Notes under the pieces: model-generated
The model's input: only the letters and a program-made list of their open reading frames with translations
What the model was told of the DNA's origin: nothing
The model's database searches: none
Position numbers and translations under genes: made by a program
In this document: positions 1 through 8,732 of the stretch, piece after piece
Layout of the letters: each line of letters begins with the position of its first letter
Numbering within the stretch: position 1 is the stretch's first letter
NCBI GenBank assembly: GCA_030598645.1
Contig: JAUVPN010000037.1
Coordinates: 1 to 12,061, forward strand
Direction: 5' to 3'
DNA length: 12,061 nt
Source of the DNA: Hyphomicrobium sp.
GTDB lineage: Bacteria > Pseudomonadota > Alphaproteobacteria > Rhizobiales > Hyphomicrobiaceae

Positions 1-128
1 CACTTTGTTATTTAGTTACAATTTTCACACGCGTGCTCTAGCCGGGCGATCACCGGGTGCAATCTCTTCCTCTAGTAGGGGCATCGCTCAGCCTAAAACT
101 TGGCCACATGATGGCGGGAGCATAAGGG

Positions 129-1388
129 CTATTTCCGCGCCCGCCCCTTGCCCTTCGCGAGCGTTGCAACAATGCCACGCAGTGTTCGAACCTCGTTCTC
201 TGTCGGGCTCATTCGCGACAACATAGTGCGGAGATTGCGCACCACTGTCGGCCGGCGTTGGGGGGGATTGAAGAACCCCAGCCGCTCCAGCTCCGCCTCC
301 AAGTGCTCAAAGAGACCCAATACCTCCTCCTTGGTGGCGAGCCGGTCGTCGCGCAGATTGAGGCCAGCTGAAATCGGAGTCTCATAGTTGGTCACCCTGC
401 CCAAGCTCCGCTCCTCACTTGTGCGCATCCAGTCGTAGCCGAGAATCAGCACAGCCTGGGCCAAATTGAGCGAGGCAAAATGGCTATTCACGGGGATCAT
501 GACGAGTGCGTCCGCGTTTGAAACCTCGGCGGTCGATAGTCCGCTGCGCTCACGCCCGAAAAGCACGCCGCAGCGCTCACCCCGCCCAATGCGGGCTCTC
601 ATCTCCCCCACGGCCTCGAGAGGTGTCATCACAGGTTTGCGCAAGTCCCGCTGACGCGCGGTGGTCGCGGCGAGCCAATTAAGATCACCTATCGCCGCGC
701 CGAGAGAAGCAAAGGCTGATGCCTCGTCGATTACGAAATTCGCGCCCGAAGCAGCTATTCGTGCCTTCTCGTTGGGCCACCCGTCACGCGGCACAATAAG
801 GCGCAAAGTGTCGAGCCCGAAGTTCGCCATGGCACGCGCAACCATGCCGATATTGTCGGCGAGCTGCGGTTCCATCAGAATCACAGCCGGCGTTTGACCT
901 TCTCCGGCAAACGCCTCGCCTTGCTTCTGCGCGCGGCGTATACCGTGGCGCAACTTGCGAATGACCCGTCGTGCCCAATACCAGTACTTCTCGCCCGACC
1001 ACATCTCCGAGAGCGCCTTAAGACTTTCCGCTTGCAACGTCTGCCGACCGCTGCCAGTAACGCGCACCGTCCCGTCGCCAACTAAGATCTCCCTGTGACG
1101 GGCTACGAAATCATCGAAGCTCACAATACCTTCCGCCTCCGTTCGCCGCCGGCAGCCGGTACATGATGCCTCATCTGCAATGCAGCGCTCTTGCGCACAG
1201 TAGATCAGCACCGGCTCCAGCGTGGTTCGATCGAGGCCAGGAAGACCCAAGTGTGCCAACCCGGCGTCGATCGTCATCTCATGGCAAGCGCTAATCACGG
1301 AAGCAACGCATGCATTGGTTCCCGCAATGCGGGGCTCGCGGCGCCCATCTGCGTCGGTCGCAACCCTTATTGCCTGCGTCAGCGTCAC
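129..1388 (-). CDS. trmJ: TrmJ-type SPOUT RNA methyltransferase with long N-terminal extension
   Basis: This is a 419-residue protein whose C-terminal part, from about residue 167, is a SpoU/SPOUT 2'-O-methyltransferase of the TrmJ group. That group methylates ribose 32 of tRNAs in the cytoplasm using S-adenosylmethionine. The three family motifs are visible: NIGMVARAMANFG (179-191), LFGRERSGLS (276-285) and IPVNSHFASLNLAQA (298-312), the last forming part of the knotted SAM site. Typical TrmJ proteins are about 240-280 residues, so residues 1-166 are extra. They include C27, C35 and a cluster C64-x4-C69-x6-C76-x2-C79 that could bind metal. The start is GTG at 1388, with AGGGG shortly upstream. 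An internal ATG at residue 129 has a GGAG directly against it, which is poor spacing. The gene diverges from icd. The methyltransferase call is firm; the real N terminus and the function of the extension are not. Confidence 0.88.
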   Translation of the reverse strand: MTLTQAIRVATDADGRREPRIAGTNACVASVISACHEMTIDAGLAHLGLPGLDRTTLEPVLIYCAQERCIADEASCTGCRRRTEAEGIVSFDDFVARHREILVGDGTVRVTGSGRQTLQAESLKALSEMWSGEKYWYWARRVIRKLRHGIRRAQKQGEAFAGEGQTPAVILMEPQLADNIGMVARAMANFGLDTLRLIVPRDGWPNEKARIAASGANFVIDEASAFASLGAAIGDLNWLAATTARQRDLRKPVMTPLEAVGEMRARIGRGERCGVLFGRERSGLSTAEVSNADALVMIPVNSHFASLNLAQAVLILGYDWMRTSEERSLGRVTNYETPISAGLNLRDDRLATKEEVLGLFEHLEAELERLGFFNPPQRRPTVVRNLRTMLSRMSPTENEVRTLRGIVATLAKGKGRARK

Positions 1389-1415
1389 CGCCCCTGCTCT
1401 CTTGTTGCGTTCATG

Positions 1416-1436
1416 CGGCGCAGATAAGGTGCGCCG
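1416..1436. promoter_or_regulatory. Perfect dyad CGGCGC-N9-GCGCCG in the divergent trmJ/icd promoter region
   Basis: The region of about 83 bases between the trmJ start (1388) and the icd start (1472) contains the perfect inverted repeat CGGCGC (1416-1421) and GCGCCG (1431-1436) with a 9-base spacer. It could be an operator shared by both genes or a hairpin in the icd leader, where a G-U pair could extend the stem by one. No convincing -35/-10 pair is visible for either gene. The regulatory role is inferred from position only. Confidence 0.35.
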
Positions 1437-1471
1437 TTCAAACTTTCCTACCCCCGTTTTGAGGCGCGCTC

Positions 1472-2692
1472 ATGCAGAAGATCAAGGTTACCGGCACTGT
1501 CGCCGAACTCGACGGCGACGAAATGACTCGCATCATCTGGAAGCTAATCAAAGACAAGCTGCTCCATCCTTACCTCGACCTCACGCTCGAATACTACGAC
1601 TTAGGCGTGGAGAACCGCGACAAAACGGACGATCAAGTTACGATCGATGCCGCCCACGCCATCAAGAAGCATGGCGTCGGAGTCAAGTGCGCGACTATCA
1701 CGCCGGACGAGGCGCGCGTGAAAGAGTTCGGGCTAAAGCACATGTGGCGCAGCCCCAACGGCACGATCCGCAACATCCTTGGTGGCGTCATCTTCCGAGA
1801 GCCCATCATCTGCCGCAACGTACCGCGTCTGGTTCCAGGCTGGACTGAACCCATCATTATCGGCCGTCATGCCTACGGCGATCAGTATCGCGCTACCGAC
1901 TTTCTATTTCCCGAGGGTGGGAATCTAACAATCAAATTCACCGGTAAGAACGGTACGGTTATCGAGAAAGAGGTATTTCAAGCACCAGGCAGCGGCATTG
2001 CCTTGGCCATGTACAATCTTGATGAGTCCATCCGCGATTTTGCACGCGCCTCATTCAACTACGGTCTCACCCGCAACTATCCGGTCTACCTCTCTACCAA
2101 GAACACCATCCTCAAGGCCTATGACGGCCGCTTCAAAGATCTCTTCGAGGAGGTGTTTAATGCCGAATTTGCCGACGAATTCAAGAAGCGGAATCTCTCA
2201 TACGAGCATCGCTTGATCGATGACATGGTAGCCGCGGCGCTTAAGTGGTCGGGCGGGTACGTGTGGGCATGCAAGAACTATGACGGTGACGTTCAGTCAG
2301 ATATCGTCGCGCAAGGCTTCGGCTCGCTGGGCCTTATGACCAGCGTTCTCATGTCGCCAGACGGCAAGACGGTCGAAGCTGAGGCCGCGCACGGAACGGT
2401 GACCCGGCACTATCGCGAACATCAAAAAAACAAGGAAACTTCGACCAATTCTATAGCTTCGATCTTTGCCTGGACGCGCGGGCTAGCCCACCGCGCCAAG
2501 CTCGACAATAACGAGGCGCTGGCAAACTTTGCGGCCACACTAGAAAAGGTGTGCGTTGACACCGTCGAAGCCGGCTATATGACCAAGGATCTGGCGCTGC
2601 TAGTTAGCGACGAGCAGGAGTGGTTGTCGACCACCGGCTTCCTCGATAAGGTCGACGACAACCTCAAAGCGGCCATGTCAAAGACGGCTTGA
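1472..2692 (+). CDS. icd: NADP-dependent isocitrate dehydrogenase, dimeric type II
   Basis: This 406-residue enzyme oxidatively decarboxylates isocitrate to 2-oxoglutarate with NADP+ in the TCA cycle. The sequence belongs to the eukaryote-like subfamily typical of alphaproteobacteria. Visible signatures are SPNGT (94-98, isocitrate binding), [12 protein letters not shown] (131-142), whose R132 corresponds to the catalytic-pocket arginine known from human IDH1, YDGDVQSD (270-277) with metal-binding aspartates D273 and D277, and [10 protein letters not shown] (306-315), where R312 and H313 contact the NADP phosphate. Length is normal for the family and all key residues are present. The ATG start has GAGG at 1461-1464, seven bases upstream. 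The gene diverges from trmJ and converges on the antiporter gene with a 49-base gap that shows no clear intrinsic terminator. Confidence is very high. Confidence 0.97.
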   Translation: MQKIKVTGTVAELDGDEMTRIIWKLIKDKLLHPYLDLTLEYYDLGVENRDKTDDQVTIDAAHAIKKHGVGVKCATITPDEARVKEFGLKHMWRSPNGTIRNILGGVIFREPIICRNVPRLVPGWTEPIIIGRHAYGDQYRATDFLFPEGGNLTIKFTGKNGTVIEKEVFQAPGSGIALAMYNLDESIRDFARASFNYGLTRNYPVYLSTKNTILKAYDGRFKDLFEEVFNAEFADEFKKRNLSYEHRLIDDMVAAALKWSGGYVWACKNYDGDVQSDIVAQGFGSLGLMTSVLMSPDGKTVEAEAAHGTVTRHYREHQKNKETSTNSIASIFAWTRGLAHRAKLDNNEALANFAATLEKVCVDTVEAGYMTKDLALLVSDEQEWLSTTGFLDKVDDNLKAAMSKTA

Positions 2693-2741
2693 CGACTCGT
2701 AGTCACCATCGGCCTTCTAGATCACCAAATTTAGCATAGGA

Positions 2742-4529
2742 TTATGGCGCATTTTTCCTTTCACTAGCGCGCAAGCCTCGCGTCGGACGGCCGGCCGCGC
2801 CCTGCAGAGCGTTACGAAACTCATCACGCTTCTCGTGAATTGATGCGATGACCGGACCTGTTGGCACTCCAAGCCCAACGAGCGTAGCCTCAGTTACTTG
2901 CAGACTGGCCTCAATCGTTTCGGGAACCGCGTCACTCACGCCCAGCTTGTAGAGATGGCGGGCGTGCTCGGCGTCGCTGGCACGTGCAACGATGAGGATA
3001 TGCGCCCGTAACGCACGTACTGCCACAATGATCTCCTCAACTACGGAGGGCTTATTGATCGTTACGATCACGCCCTTCGCCATTATGATCCCACATCGTT
3101 TCAAGAATTGTGCGTTCGTTGCATCACCGAAATAGACAGGCAACCCATGTTCTCGGCACCTAGCAACGGCCAGCGGATCGTTTTCGACCAAAATGTGCTC
3201 GATTGCATGTCGGGTTAGCATCTCGGAGACGAGCCGCCCCACGCGCCCACATCCAACGACGATTGCTTCCACACCATCTTGCGGTGGCAATTCCGTCAGT
3301 ACGGGATTGGCCTCCTGCGGCTTGACAAAGCGTTCCCCAATGCGCTTGCCGACGAAATCTAATAGCGGGATCATCGCCATTGATAATGCTGTGATGGCCA
3401 GCACGATGTCACCCGTGCTGGACGCGACAATGTCCTTTACGACCGAAAGCCCGATCACAATGAATGCGAACTCGCCACCGGCGGCCAATAACAGCGCGGT
3501 CTTGGCCGTTTCCGGCCAGGGCACTCTAAATAACCGTAGCAATCCCACCAGCACTGCCGCCTTAATAGCGATGAGACCGATGACCCCGGCACCGATTAGA
3601 AGCGGGTTGCCGATTATGAGAGAAATATCGAGACTCATTCCAACGGAGAAAAAGAACACACCGAGCAAGAGCCCCTTGAAGGGATCAATCGTCGCCTCGA
3701 TGGCATGGTGATATTCAGTCTCTGCCAGTAGCAAGCCGGCTACAAACGCACCAAGTGCCATGGTCAGACCGGCGGAAGCGGTGAGTATGCCGCTGCCAAC
3801 CGCAACCAGAAGAGCTGCTGCCACGAAGAGTTCCGTGCTGTCGGCGGATGCAACGAGTCGGAACAGCGGGCGCAGAATCACAGAACCAACAACAGCAATT
3901 GCGGCAATGACGAGTACCGCTTGAGCAATCGCCAAGAGCAGCCCGCCCAGCAGCGTTCCCTCGTTATCCGAACCGAGAATGGAAACGAAGAACAACAATG
4001 GCACAATGGCAAGATCCTGCAGAAGCAGAATTGAAAAGCTCGTGCGGCCAGTCACCGTGTGCAGGCGCTGTTGGCGCGCCAACAATTCAATAACGATTGC
4101 GGTGGATGAGAGTGCTAAACTTAGACCAATCACCATGGAAGCCGCGGGCGGCGCACCAAGAAAACTCACCGTCAAGCCGATGATCAGCGCGGAGACAGCC
4201 ACCTGCGTAACGCCAAGCCCGAACACAAGCCGGCGCATGGCAACGAGCCGCTTAAACGATAGCTCTAGCCCGATGAGGAATAATAAAAAAACCACACCCA
4301 ACTCGGCGATCGCGCCCAAGCCTTTTTCTTCCGATACTGTGATCCATCTGATGGGCTCGAAATAACTCGACAGCGCGCCAAGACCCTTGGGTCCCAATAC
4401 TGCGCCGACCACCAAGAACCCTAGGATAGGGTTCACTTTGTAGCGCTGGCCGAGCGGAACAAGCACCGCAGCTGTCGCAAGCACGATCATCGCCTCGCGG
4501 TAGACGCCAAAATCCGGAGCTTCCGTCAT
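2742..4529 (-). CDS. KefB/KefC-like monovalent cation:proton antiporter (CPA2 family)
   Basis: This 595-residue inner-membrane protein has about 12 hydrophobic segments (roughly residues 12-395, Na+/H+ exchanger fold) followed by a cytosolic RCK/TrkA-N nucleotide-binding domain (from about 420) with the glycine-rich motif VVGCGRVGRL (424-433). The segment LLLQDLAIVP (168-177) and the regulatory loop region HHAIEATIDPFKGLLLG (274-290) strongly resemble glutathione-gated potassium efflux proteins KefB/KefC and the related YbaL. The expected role is K+/H+ (or Na+/H+) exchange in pH, osmotic or electrophile stress; the ion and the gating ligand cannot be read from the sequence. The start is ATG at 4529. 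The gene lies 116 bases downstream of alaS on the same strand, so it may be read from the recA-alaS side or have its own promoter. No separate KefF/KefG-type partner gene is present in the window. Confidence 0.92.
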   Translation of the reverse strand: MTEAPDFGVYREAMIVLATAAVLVPLGQRYKVNPILGFLVVGAVLGPKGLGALSSYFEPIRWITVSEEKGLGAIAELGVVFLLFLIGLELSFKRLVAMRRLVFGLGVTQVAVSALIIGLTVSFLGAPPAASMVIGLSLALSSTAIVIELLARQQRLHTVTGRTSFSILLLQDLAIVPLLFFVSILGSDNEGTLLGGLLLAIAQAVLVIAAIAVVGSVILRPLFRLVASADSTELFVAAALLVAVGSGILTASAGLTMALGAFVAGLLLAETEYHHAIEATIDPFKGLLLGVFFFSVGMSLDISLIIGNPLLIGAGVIGLIAIKAAVLVGLLRLFRVPWPETAKTALLLAAGGEFAFIVIGLSVVKDIVASSTGDIVLAITALSMAMIPLLDFVGKRIGERFVKPQEANPVLTELPPQDGVEAIVVGCGRVGRLVSEMLTRHAIEHILVENDPLAVARCREHGLPVYFGDATNAQFLKRCGIIMAKGVIVTINKPSVVEEIIVAVRALRAHILIVARASDAEHARHLYKLGVSDAVPETIEASLQVTEATLVGLGVPTGPVIASIHEKRDEFRNALQGAAGRPTRGLRASERKNAP

Positions 4530-4645
4530 CCCAGGCCCTCATGCGCTCGCGTACGTATCGCTATCGACCGGAGCGCAATGTCATTACAGGATGAATAGCA
4601 GAAAGATGCAGGTTGTTGGGCTTTGGCAATACGCCATTTCGATGC

Positions 4646-7324
4646 TCACTCCGCGGTACTGAGACGCGCCTCGATCGCCTTCAAAGCCGCTCCGGCTTTT
4701 TCACCGTCAGGGCCGCCTGCTTGCGCCAGGTCAGGGCGGCCGCCCCCACCCTTACCCCCCAGTGCTGCGGCCCCCGCCTTGACGAGATCGACCGCATTCC
4801 AGACCTTGATCAGATCCTCCGTCACGCCAACCGCGAGACCTGCCTTGCCATCGTCGGTAACACCGACGATGGCAACGATCCCAGAACCGACCTGTTTCTT
4901 GCCGTCATCAATAAGCCCACGAAGATCCTTCGGATTGAGCCCTTGCACGGTGCGTGCAAGCAGCTTGACGTTGCCGAGTGTGCGTACCGCATCCGTTGCT
5001 GCGCTGTTGGCGCCAGCCGCAGCGCCGCCAGCAAGCGCGGTCTGCTTCTTCGCCTCGGCCAGCTGACGCTCCAAATTCTTGCGCTCGTCCATCAACGCTT
5101 TGATGCGTTCGACAACGTCTTCAGGCCGCACGCGCAGCGTTGCGGCCGCCTCTTTCATGCGATTATCTTGAGCTCCGAGGTATGAGCGCGCGCCCTCCGC
5201 CGTTAGTGCCTCGATACGTCGTACGCCTGCAGCACTGGCACTTTCGGCGATAATCTTGACAATGCCAATGTCGCCAGTGCGTTCAACGTGCGTACCGCCA
5301 CAAAGTTCCACCGACCACGACTTATTGGCACCCGCTGGGCTTTCGCCCATAGACACGACGCGCACCTCGTCGCTGTACTTCTCTCCAAAGAGCGCCATCG
5401 CCCCGGATTCCATCGCGTCCTCAAGCGCCATTAAGCGCGTATCGACGGGCGCGTTCTGCAACACAATCGCGTTGGCGCGGTCTTCGACTTGCTTGATCTC
5501 TTCTGCACTCATGGGCTTGGGATGCGAGAAGTCGAAACGCAAACGATCGGGCGCAACAAGTGAACCCTTCTGGGCTACGTGCGGACCGAGCACTTGGCGC
5601 AGCGCTTCGTGCACCAGATGGGTTGCGGAGTGATTGGCGCGCGTTGCCGAGCGGCGGGCATGATCCACCTCAAGCTCGACCGCCTCGCCCAACTCGAATC
5701 CGCCCTTCTCAACGCGGCCGGAATGCACAAACAAGTCCCCCAGTTTTTTGTGCGTGTCCGCGACGGTGAACAGCGCGCCCTTAGGGCCACGTATGGCTCC
5801 CTGATCGCCCACCTGCCCGCCAGATTCTCCATAAAAGGGCGTCTGGTTCAGCACGATCGCGCCTTCGTCACCACTCTTAAGGCTTTTCACCACCTTACCA
5901 CTCTTGATCAGAGCCGCGATCTCACCGGCTGCCGCTTCCGATTCGTAGCCAAGGAATTCAGTGGGGGCCACCTCGTCTCGCAACTCAAACCAGAACGTCT
6001 CTGTTGCCGCCTCGCCCGATCCCTTCCAGGCCTTACGCGCCTCTTCCTTTTGGCGCTGCATCGCTTTTCCGAAGGCATCAGTGTCGACGGTGATGCCACG
6101 CGGGCGCAAGGCATCCTCAGTGAGATCGAGCGGAAATCCATACGTGTCATAAAGCTTGAACGCTGTCTCGCCGGCCAGGACATCGCCCTTCTTGAGCGTG
6201 TCCGTCGCGTCTGCGAGCAGACCGAGGCCCTTGGCCAACGTCTTGCGAAAGCGTGTTTCTTCCAGCAGCAACGTCTCTGAGATCAACGCCTGCGCGCGTC
6301 CTAACTCTAGATAGGTGTCGCCCATCTCGTGCACCAGCGTTGGCACCAGTCGGTGCATCAGCGGCTCCTTGGCGCCGAGTAAGTGCGCATGGCGCATGGC
6401 GCGACGCATGATGCGGCGAAGCACGTAGCCACGTCCCTCGTTGGACGGCAGCACGCCGTCGGCAATGAGAAAGCTCGTGGCGCGCAGGTGATCGGCGATA
6501 ACGCGATGCGACACCTTGTGATCACCCTTGCCCGACACCCCGGTGGCGGCCACCGAGGCTGCGATCAACGCCTTGAACAGGTCGATCTCGTAATTGTCGT
6601 GCGTGCCCTGTAGCACCGCTGCGATCCGCTCTAGCCCCATGCCAGTGTCAACGGAATGCTTTGGCAGATCTACGCGATCGCCGGGACCAACCTGCTCGTA
6701 TTGCATAAATACGAGGTTCCAGATCTCGACGAACCGGTCACCGTCCTCATCAGGCGAACCCGGTGGTCCCCCTGCGATCTTGTCTCCATGATCATAAAAA
6801 ATCTCCGAGCACGGTCCGCACGGCCCCGTAGCACCCATCTGCCAGAAATTATCGGAGGTGGCTATGCGGAGAATCTTGTCATCGCCGAAGCCCGTTAGTT
6901 TCTTCCAGATACTGTAGGCCTCATCATCCTCATGATAGACGGTGATAACCAGGCGGTTCTGATCAAGCGCCAATTCCTTGACCAAGAGGCCCCAGGACAA
7001 CTCGATCGCACGCTCCTTGAAGTAGTCGCCAAAAGAGAAATTGCCGAGCATTTCAAAGAACGTGTGGTGGCGTGCGGTATAGCCGACGTTATCGAGGTCG
7101 TTGTGCTTGCCGCCTGCGCGCACGCATTTCTGTGAACTCGCCGCCGTCGTGTAATCGCGCGACTCTTGGCCGGTAAACACGTTCTTAAACGGCACCATTC
7201 CGGCGTTGGTGAACATCAGAGTGGGATCGTTGCGTGGTACAAGCGGGGAGGACGGCACGACCTCGTGGCCGTACTTGGCAAAGTAGTCCAGAAACACTTT
7301 ACGAATCTCGTTGACGCCGGACAT
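4646..7324 (-). CDS. alaS: Alanine--tRNA ligase
   Basis: This 892-residue class II aminoacyl-tRNA synthetase charges tRNA-Ala in the cytoplasm. The N-terminal catalytic core includes [28 protein letters not shown] and the motif 3 stretch [18 protein letters not shown]. The editing domain, which hydrolyses Ser-tRNA-Ala and Gly-tRNA-Ala, keeps its four metal-binding residues: H565-x3-H569 (HSATH) and C675-x3-H679 (CGGTH). A coiled stretch (about 720-745) and the C-terminal C-Ala domain, with a glycine-rich [16 protein letters not shown], complete the usual architecture. Length is normal and no key residue is missing. The start is ATG at 7324; its ribosome site is weak. A UUCG-capped hairpin sits 26 bases upstream of this start. 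The gene lies 157 bases downstream of recA on the same strand, and recX, which often separates the two in gammaproteobacteria, is absent here. Confidence 0.98.
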   Translation of the reverse strand: MSGVNEIRKVFLDYFAKYGHEVVPSSPLVPRNDPTLMFTNAGMVPFKNVFTGQESRDYTTAASSQKCVRAGGKHNDLDNVGYTARHHTFFEMLGNFSFGDYFKERAIELSWGLLVKELALDQNRLVITVYHEDDEAYSIWKKLTGFGDDKILRIATSDNFWQMGATGPCGPCSEIFYDHGDKIAGGPPGSPDEDGDRFVEIWNLVFMQYEQVGPGDRVDLPKHSVDTGMGLERIAAVLQGTHDNYEIDLFKALIAASVAATGVSGKGDHKVSHRVIADHLRATSFLIADGVLPSNEGRGYVLRRIMRRAMRHAHLLGAKEPLMHRLVPTLVHEMGDTYLELGRAQALISETLLLEETRFRKTLAKGLGLLADATDTLKKGDVLAGETAFKLYDTYGFPLDLTEDALRPRGITVDTDAFGKAMQRQKEEARKAWKGSGEAATETFWFELRDEVAPTEFLGYESEAAAGEIAALIKSGKVVKSLKSGDEGAIVLNQTPFYGESGGQVGDQGAIRGPKGALFTVADTHKKLGDLFVHSGRVEKGGFELGEAVELEVDHARRSATRANHSATHLVHEALRQVLGPHVAQKGSLVAPDRLRFDFSHPKPMSAEEIKQVEDRANAIVLQNAPVDTRLMALEDAMESGAMALFGEKYSDEVRVVSMGESPAGANKSWSVELCGGTHVERTGDIGIVKIIAESASAAGVRRIEALTAEGARSYLGAQDNRMKEAAATLRVRPEDVVERIKALMDERKNLERQLAEAKKQTALAGGAAAGANSAATDAVRTLGNVKLLARTVQGLNPKDLRGLIDDGKKQVGSGIVAIVGVTDDGKAGLAVGVTEDLIKVWNAVDLVKAGAAALGGKGGGGRPDLAQAGGPDGEKAGAALKAIEARLSTAE

Positions 7325-7350
7325 CTGGTCTCAGGAACTCTGTGCGAAGG

Positions 7351-7375
7351 GCCGCGCACCCCGAAGGGTGGCGGC
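7351..7375 (-). other. UUCG-tetraloop hairpin in the recA-alaS gap, 5' of alaS
   Basis: On the minus strand the sequence folds as GCCGC-CACCC, loop TTCG, then GGGTG, one unpaired C, and GCGGC. That is a ten-base-pair GC-rich stem with a single bulge, closed by the very stable C(UUCG)G tetraloop. No T-run follows, so it is not a classical intrinsic terminator. It may attenuate read-through from recA, protect a processed 3' end, or structure the alaS leader. The fold is read directly from the sequence; the role is inferred. Confidence 0.6.
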
Positions 7376-7400
7376 AGGCGAGCTATCCGTCGGGGATCAA

Positions 7401-7420
7401 AGCCCTCAATGTCAAGGGCT
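7401..7420 (-). terminator. Possible weak terminator hairpin downstream of recA
   Basis: On the minus strand, about 60 bases past the recA stop, AGCCCT and AGGGCT form a six-base-pair stem with an eight-base loop, followed by a short TTTG. The T-run is too short for a strong intrinsic terminator. Together with the UUCG hairpin 26 bases further downstream it could reduce recA-alaS read-through. Confidence 0.3.
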
Positions 7421-7481
7421 GAGAGATTCTGGTCCTCACCAGACCGGCCGATAAAACGGCACGAGCCCGGGGCATGCGGCC

Positions 7482-8630
7482 TCACCGCTTGGCGCGAATA
7501 GCCTTCTTCTGCGCTGTCTCATCAACGTCGGGCAGGACGCCATCCTCATCGGGCTTCTCCTCGTCGGCCTGCCCCGGCTCAGTATCGATCAACATCTTAT
7601 CGACGATTAGCCCGGCATTCTTGCGTACAGCGTTTTCAATCCCCCGCGCCACATTCGGATTTTCCTTGAGAAATGCTTTAACATTTTCCCGTCCCTGCCC
7701 AATGCGGTTCCCATCATGGGAGAACCAAGCACCTGCCCGCTCCACGATCCCCGCCTTGACACCGAGATCAACAAGCTCGCCCACCTTAGAGATGCCCTCC
7801 CCGTACACGATGTCAAACTCCACCTGTTTGAACGGTGGGGCTACCTTATTTTTCACCACCTTGACCCTTGTTTGATTGCCGATCACCTCGTCGCGATCCT
7901 TGATCTGACCGATGCGGCGAATATCGAGGCGGACGGAAGAATAGAATTTTAATGCATTACCACCCGACGTCGTCTCCGGGTTGCCAAACATGATGCCGAT
8001 CTTCATGCGGATCTGATTGATGAAGATTACCATGCAGCGTGATTTTGAAATCGACGCGGTGAGCTTCCTTAGTGCCTTGCTCATCAAGCGCGCCTGCATG
8101 CCGGGTTGCATATCCCCCATCTCGCCTTCGAGCTCTGCCTTGGGCGTTAAGGCGGCCACGGAGTCGACAACCAGCACGTCGATTGCGCCGGAACGCACCA
8201 GCGTATCGGCGATCTCTAAGGCCTGCTCACCGGTATCGGGCTGTGAGATCAGCAGGTCTTCAACCTTTACGCCGAGCTTGCCGGCATAGACGGGATCAAG
8301 CGCATGCTCTGCGTCGACGAACCCGCAGATGCCGCCCTTCTTCTGCGCCTCCGCTACGACGTGCAACGCAAGTGTCGTTTTACCCGAGGATTCAGGCCCA
8401 TAGATCTCAATCACACGTCCGCGCGGTAGCCCGCCGATACCCAAGGCGATGTCGAGGCCTAGCGAGCCCGTCGAAATCGCTTCCACGTCGATGGAGCGAT
8501 CGTTTGCGCCAAGCCGCATGACTGAGCCCTTGCCGTGCAGTTTTTCGATCTGTGCAAGTGCGTGATCGAGCGCTTTGGTTTTGTCCATGGATCCCCCCTC
8601 AACGACACGAAGTTCCGGCCTCATTATCAT
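7482..8630 (-). CDS. recA: Recombinase RecA
   Basis: RecA forms filaments on single-stranded DNA in an ATP-dependent way, catalyses homologous strand exchange, and triggers LexA self-cleavage in the SOS response. The Walker A motif GPESSGKT (residues 78-85 from the start chosen here), the ATPase core, the DNA-binding loop region and an acidic C-terminal tail ([14 protein letters not shown]) are all visible. The frame opens with TTG at 8636 and has ATGs at 8630, 8624 and 8588. I chose 8630 (382 residues) because AAGGTGG lies seven bases upstream. The segment LRVVEG before the MDKTKAL core is conserved in alphaproteobacterial RecA, which argues against the shortest start, although that one has its own AGGGGGGA. 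The promoter region carries a LexA-like box. Identity is certain; only the exact start is open. Confidence 0.97.
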   Translation of the reverse strand: MIMRPELRVVEGGSMDKTKALDHALAQIEKLHGKGSVMRLGANDRSIDVEAISTGSLGLDIALGIGGLPRGRVIEIYGPESSGKTTLALHVVAEAQKKGGICGFVDAEHALDPVYAGKLGVKVEDLLISQPDTGEQALEIADTLVRSGAIDVLVVDSVAALTPKAELEGEMGDMQPGMQARLMSKALRKLTASISKSRCMVIFINQIRMKIGIMFGNPETTSGGNALKFYSSVRLDIRRIGQIKDRDEVIGNQTRVKVVKNKVAPPFKQVEFDIVYGEGISKVGELVDLGVKAGIVERAGAWFSHDGNRIGQGRENVKAFLKENPNVARGIENAVRKNAGLIVDKMLIDTEPGQADEEKPDEDGVLPDVDETAQKKAIRAKR

Positions 8631-8673
8631 GTCCAATCCACCTTATGGCATGCTTTGCGTGTTCTCAATTTCG

Positions 8674-8696
8674 AGTCAAATGTACCCCTTTTGTTC
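8674..8696 (-). promoter_or_regulatory. recA promoter region: LexA (SOS) box and -35 element
   Basis: Reading toward recA, GAAC-N7-GTAC occupies 8696-8682. The alphaproteobacterial LexA operator is the direct repeat GAAC-N7-GAAC (GTTC-N7-GTTC on the other strand), so one half-site is perfect and the other differs at one base. Two bases downstream is TTGACT (8679-8674), a good -35 hexamer; no clear -10 follows at 16-18 bases. LexA bound here would block RNA polymerase at recA, which fits SOS control. Confidence 0.6.
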
Positions 8697-8732
8697 TTGT
8701 GTGTCTAGCCCTCGCTCCATTAGCCACGGGTG

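Noticed and set aside
1..128. Left edge checked for the end of an RNA gene or a terminator
   Set aside because: No tRNA-like fold, and only a direct repeat CCGGG-N6-CCGGG that cannot form a hairpin; nothing supportable.
1222..1848. Plus-strand open frame of 208 codons crossing from the trmJ region into icd
   Set aside because: It overlaps icd in another frame and the trmJ N terminus on the opposite strand; its translation is arginine-rich and low in complexity, typical of a shadow frame.
2693..2741. GACT-CGT-AGTC after icd as a terminator
   Set aside because: A four-base stem with a three-base loop and no T-run is too weak to call.
3193..3711. Plus-strand open frame of 172 codons inside the antiporter gene
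   Set aside because: It is antisense to a well-supported membrane protein gene; the serine/threonine/proline-rich translation shows no domain.
5579..6280. Plus-strand open frame of 233 codons inside alaS
   Set aside because: It lies wholly antisense to alaS, where the synthetase motifs are intact; it is a shadow frame.
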